Shown here: positions 62,712 through 64,000 of the stretch, piece by piece
Layout: each line of letters opens with the position of its first letter
Position numbering within the stretch: the first letter of the stretch is position 1
DNA from: Cyclobacterium amurskyense
Lineage (GTDB): Bacteria; Bacteroidota; Bacteroidia; Cytophagales; Cyclobacteriaceae
Reading direction: 5' to 3'
Assembly (NCBI RefSeq): GCF_001050135.1
Contig: NZ_CP012040.1
Span: 4,791,001 to 4,855,000, forward strand
DNA: 64,000 nucleotides
Notes under the pieces: model-generated
What the model was told of the DNA's origin: nothing
What the model saw: the letters and a program-made list of their open reading frames with translations, nothing else
The model's database searches: none
Made by a program: the position numbers and the translations under genes

Positions 62712-63287
62712 TTATTCTTTTGATAATTTTTGTCTGACTCGACTAAGTTGAGTTGGAGTGATTCCTAAATAGGATGCAATATGGTATTGAGGGATGATTT
62801 GTTCTAGGTCAGAAAACTCTTTTTTAAAAATCAGGTACCTCTCACTGGCATTTAAAAGAACAATTTCAACTTCTCGTTGCTCTTTTTGAACAAAATATCG
62901 CTCTGAGAGGATTCTGGCCATGCGTTCTAAATCTTGGTGCTTATCATATAGTGCTATTAGCTTTGAAGAATTGGCTTCCCTTAACTTGCAATCGGTCATT
63001 GCTTGTTGGATGATTTGGTTTGGTTTTCCAGTAACCAAGGAGGAATAACCTCCTATAAAACATGGAGCTTTGAAAAAGTGTTTGTTGTATTCTTGACCTC
63101 TTTTATTTCTAAAATAAGCCCTAATAACTCCCTCTTCCAGGAAGCCTATTTTTTTAGCAATAACACCAGCATCAATAAAAATATCATTCTTTGCTATTTG
63201 CCTAAAGGTAAATAATGCGCCTACTTCCTTTACCGTATGCTCAGTAATGGGAGAAATACTGTTGATATAGTCAATTAATTTTTGCAT
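62712..63287 (-). CDS. Crp/Fnr-type regulator (cNMP-binding domain), second paralog
   Basis: 191 residues. The jelly roll (ALFTFRQIAKNDIFIDAGVIAKKIGFLEEGVIRAYFRNKRGQEYNKHFFKAPCFIGGYSSLVTGKPNQIIQQAMTDCKLREANSSKLIALYDKH) and winged helix (RYLIFKKEFSDLEQIIPQYHIASYLGITPTQLSRVRQKLSKE) are typical of small CRP-like regulators in this phylum without a canonical cAMP-binding cassette. It lies just upstream (same strand, about 190 bases) of the SDR gene, which it may regulate. Low obvious identity to the 61092 regulator outside the family motifs. Confidence 0.9.
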   Translation of the reverse strand: MQKLIDYINSISPITEHTVKEVGALFTFRQIAKNDIFIDAGVIAKKIGFLEEGVIRAYFRNKRGQEYNKHFFKAPCFIGGYSSLVTGKPNQIIQQAMTDCKLREANSSKLIALYDKHQDLERMARILSERYFVQKEQREVEIVLLNASERYLIFKKEFSDLEQIIPQYHIASYLGITPTQLSRVRQKLSKE

Positions 63288-63428
63288 TTAATTCAAGGTG
63301 TTGGTAAATAAATTGTAGGCAAATGATAGTGGCATTTGCTTTTTAGTATAGGAAGGGAACTTTTAAAAATAGTCATTCCTTATTGAATTACAGTTTATTT
63401 TTGTTCCATGAATTGGCTTTCTTACCAT

Positions 63429-63998
63429 TTACAATGAATACTTGAGTTGTTCGATATGCAGAGCTTTTGCCTTTAATTCACCATCAATATAAAGCATAAG
63501 CCCTTTTCCCTTTTGATATTTTTTACCTGTCCTATCCCATATCACGGTAAGTTCCCTACCTCTGTAATTGACCTTGTCCAGACAAAACCAATCCCAGGTT
63601 TCAGGAACTAGGGCATTTACCTCAATAGAATTGTCCAACCCCAATTTAAGACCTAAAAAGTCAGCAATAACCAAATCACAAAATCCAGAATGGTTATAAT
63701 CTTTTCCCCTTTCTTCCCCTCCCTTTGCTTGGGACCAAGTTCTATTTTCCCAGGTTTTGAGTCGGGTTCTCGATATCCAATCTCCAGTAAAAGGATTTAA
63801 GTTTTCATCTATCCATTTTTGTTGCTTTCCATCCTCATCAATTATAACATGGCTTTTAGCATACTGCAACAATAGCTGATAGTAATCTTCTTTAGAAACA
63901 TTCCCCTGATGGGAATAATTGTTTAACAAATTAGAAAGTCCTTTGAGCGTTTGTGTGGTGGCATAAGGCCATGAAGGACCGTTCCATTGGCATTCATG
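63429..63998 (-). CDS. MGH1-like glycoside hydrolase, C-terminal part (5' end outside window)
   Basis: The minus-strand frame is open to the window edge, so only about 189 C-terminal residues are seen; a TTG at 63929 is internal, not a start. Just inside the edge is HECQWNGPSWPYATTQTLKGLSNLLNNY, the conserved Trp-rich patch of MGH1-like (alpha/alpha) toroid glycosidases. It is followed by GKDYNHSGFCDLVIADFLGLKLG and EVNALVPETWDWFCLDKVNYRGRELTVIWDRTGKKYQKGKGLMLYIDGE, the usual C-terminal sequence of the group. It probably trims a glucosyl or mannosyl glycan. The substrate cannot be told from this portion. Confidence 0.85.
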   Translation of the reverse strand, partial: HECQWNGPSWPYATTQTLKGLSNLLNNYSHQGNVSKEDYYQLLLQYAKSHVIIDEDGKQQKWIDENLNPFTGDWISRTRLKTWENRTWSQAKGGEERGKDYNHSGFCDLVIADFLGLKLGLDNSIEVNALVPETWDWFCLDKVNYRGRELTVIWDRTGKKYQKGKGLMLYIDGELKAKALHIEQLKYSL

Positions 63999-64000
63999 GC

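Overview
The window looks like chromosomal DNA of a marine or carbohydrate-degrading member of the Bacteroidota, most likely family Cyclobacteriaceae (Cyclobacterium, Echinicola or Algoriphagus-like). The grounds are AT-rich DNA, promoters of the TTG / TAnnTTTG type, several sulfatases, abundant lipoproteins, a TonB-type barrel with a carboxypeptidase-regulatory-like front domain, LytS/LytTR and CRP-type regulators, DUF1080 and DUF4260 proteins, and few classical Shine-Dalgarno sites. The genus is an inference; there is no rRNA in the window.

Layout. 1-2070: the end of an amidohydrolase gene and a small ABM-type monooxygenase. 2285-4711: cydAB, a high-affinity quinol oxidase. 4823-10213: a sugar-acid/sulfated-sugar block made of an SMP-30 lactonase, an enolase-superfamily dehydratase broken by a one-base frameshift, and two lipoprotein sulfatases. 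10305-15938 (minus): an SLC13 transporter with an acyl-CoA oxidase-like enzyme, then an alanine/glycine:cation symporter. 16462-21115: a CvfB-like S1 protein, a ROK kinase, a small lipoprotein and a large secreted protein of uncertain activity. 21603-27880: a complete TetR - adaptor - RND pump - outer-membrane channel efflux operon with a recognisable promoter and candidate operator. 28426-32737: an outer-membrane barrel protein divergent from a LytS-type kinase and LytTR regulator. 32743-35855: a DUF1080 protein and a SulP transporter fused to a degenerate carbonic anhydrase-like domain. 36203-40579: a secreted alpha/beta hydrolase, a small lipoprotein and a divergent CLC channel. 40852-41023: two tandem identical tRNA-Glu genes. 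41255-44870: a peroxiredoxin, then a KASIII-like enzyme with an L-fucose/L-rhamnose-type lactonase and mutarotase. 45224-50803: a small barrel protein, two paralogous receptor-L-like lipoproteins and a methyltransferase. 50891-53695 (minus): the three-gene pnt proton-translocating transhydrogenase. 54211-57128: a sulfatase and a CE15-like esterase. 57437-63287 (minus): regulators (AraC, two CRP-type) each followed by a small enzyme or membrane gene. 63429-64000: the C-terminal part of an MGH1-like glycosidase.

The most distinctive non-gene feature is a family of six dispersed, roughly 220-bp fold-back elements (16043, 28090, 42091, 45857, 57124, 58516) with imperfect terminal inverted repeats beginning TTTAACCCG. 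Almost the whole element is a quasi-palindrome carrying two extra side hairpins. Two copies sit exactly on the stop codon of a gene. No transposase is present in the window. I regard it as a MITE-like or large REP-like family.

No CRISPR array, defence island, prophage or biosynthetic cluster was recognised. Most genes are ordinary metabolism, transport and regulation. The points worth following up are the repeat family, the broken dehydratase, active-site losses in the CLC and SulP-CA proteins, the tandem receptor-L lipoproteins and the KASIII gene embedded in a deoxysugar operon.
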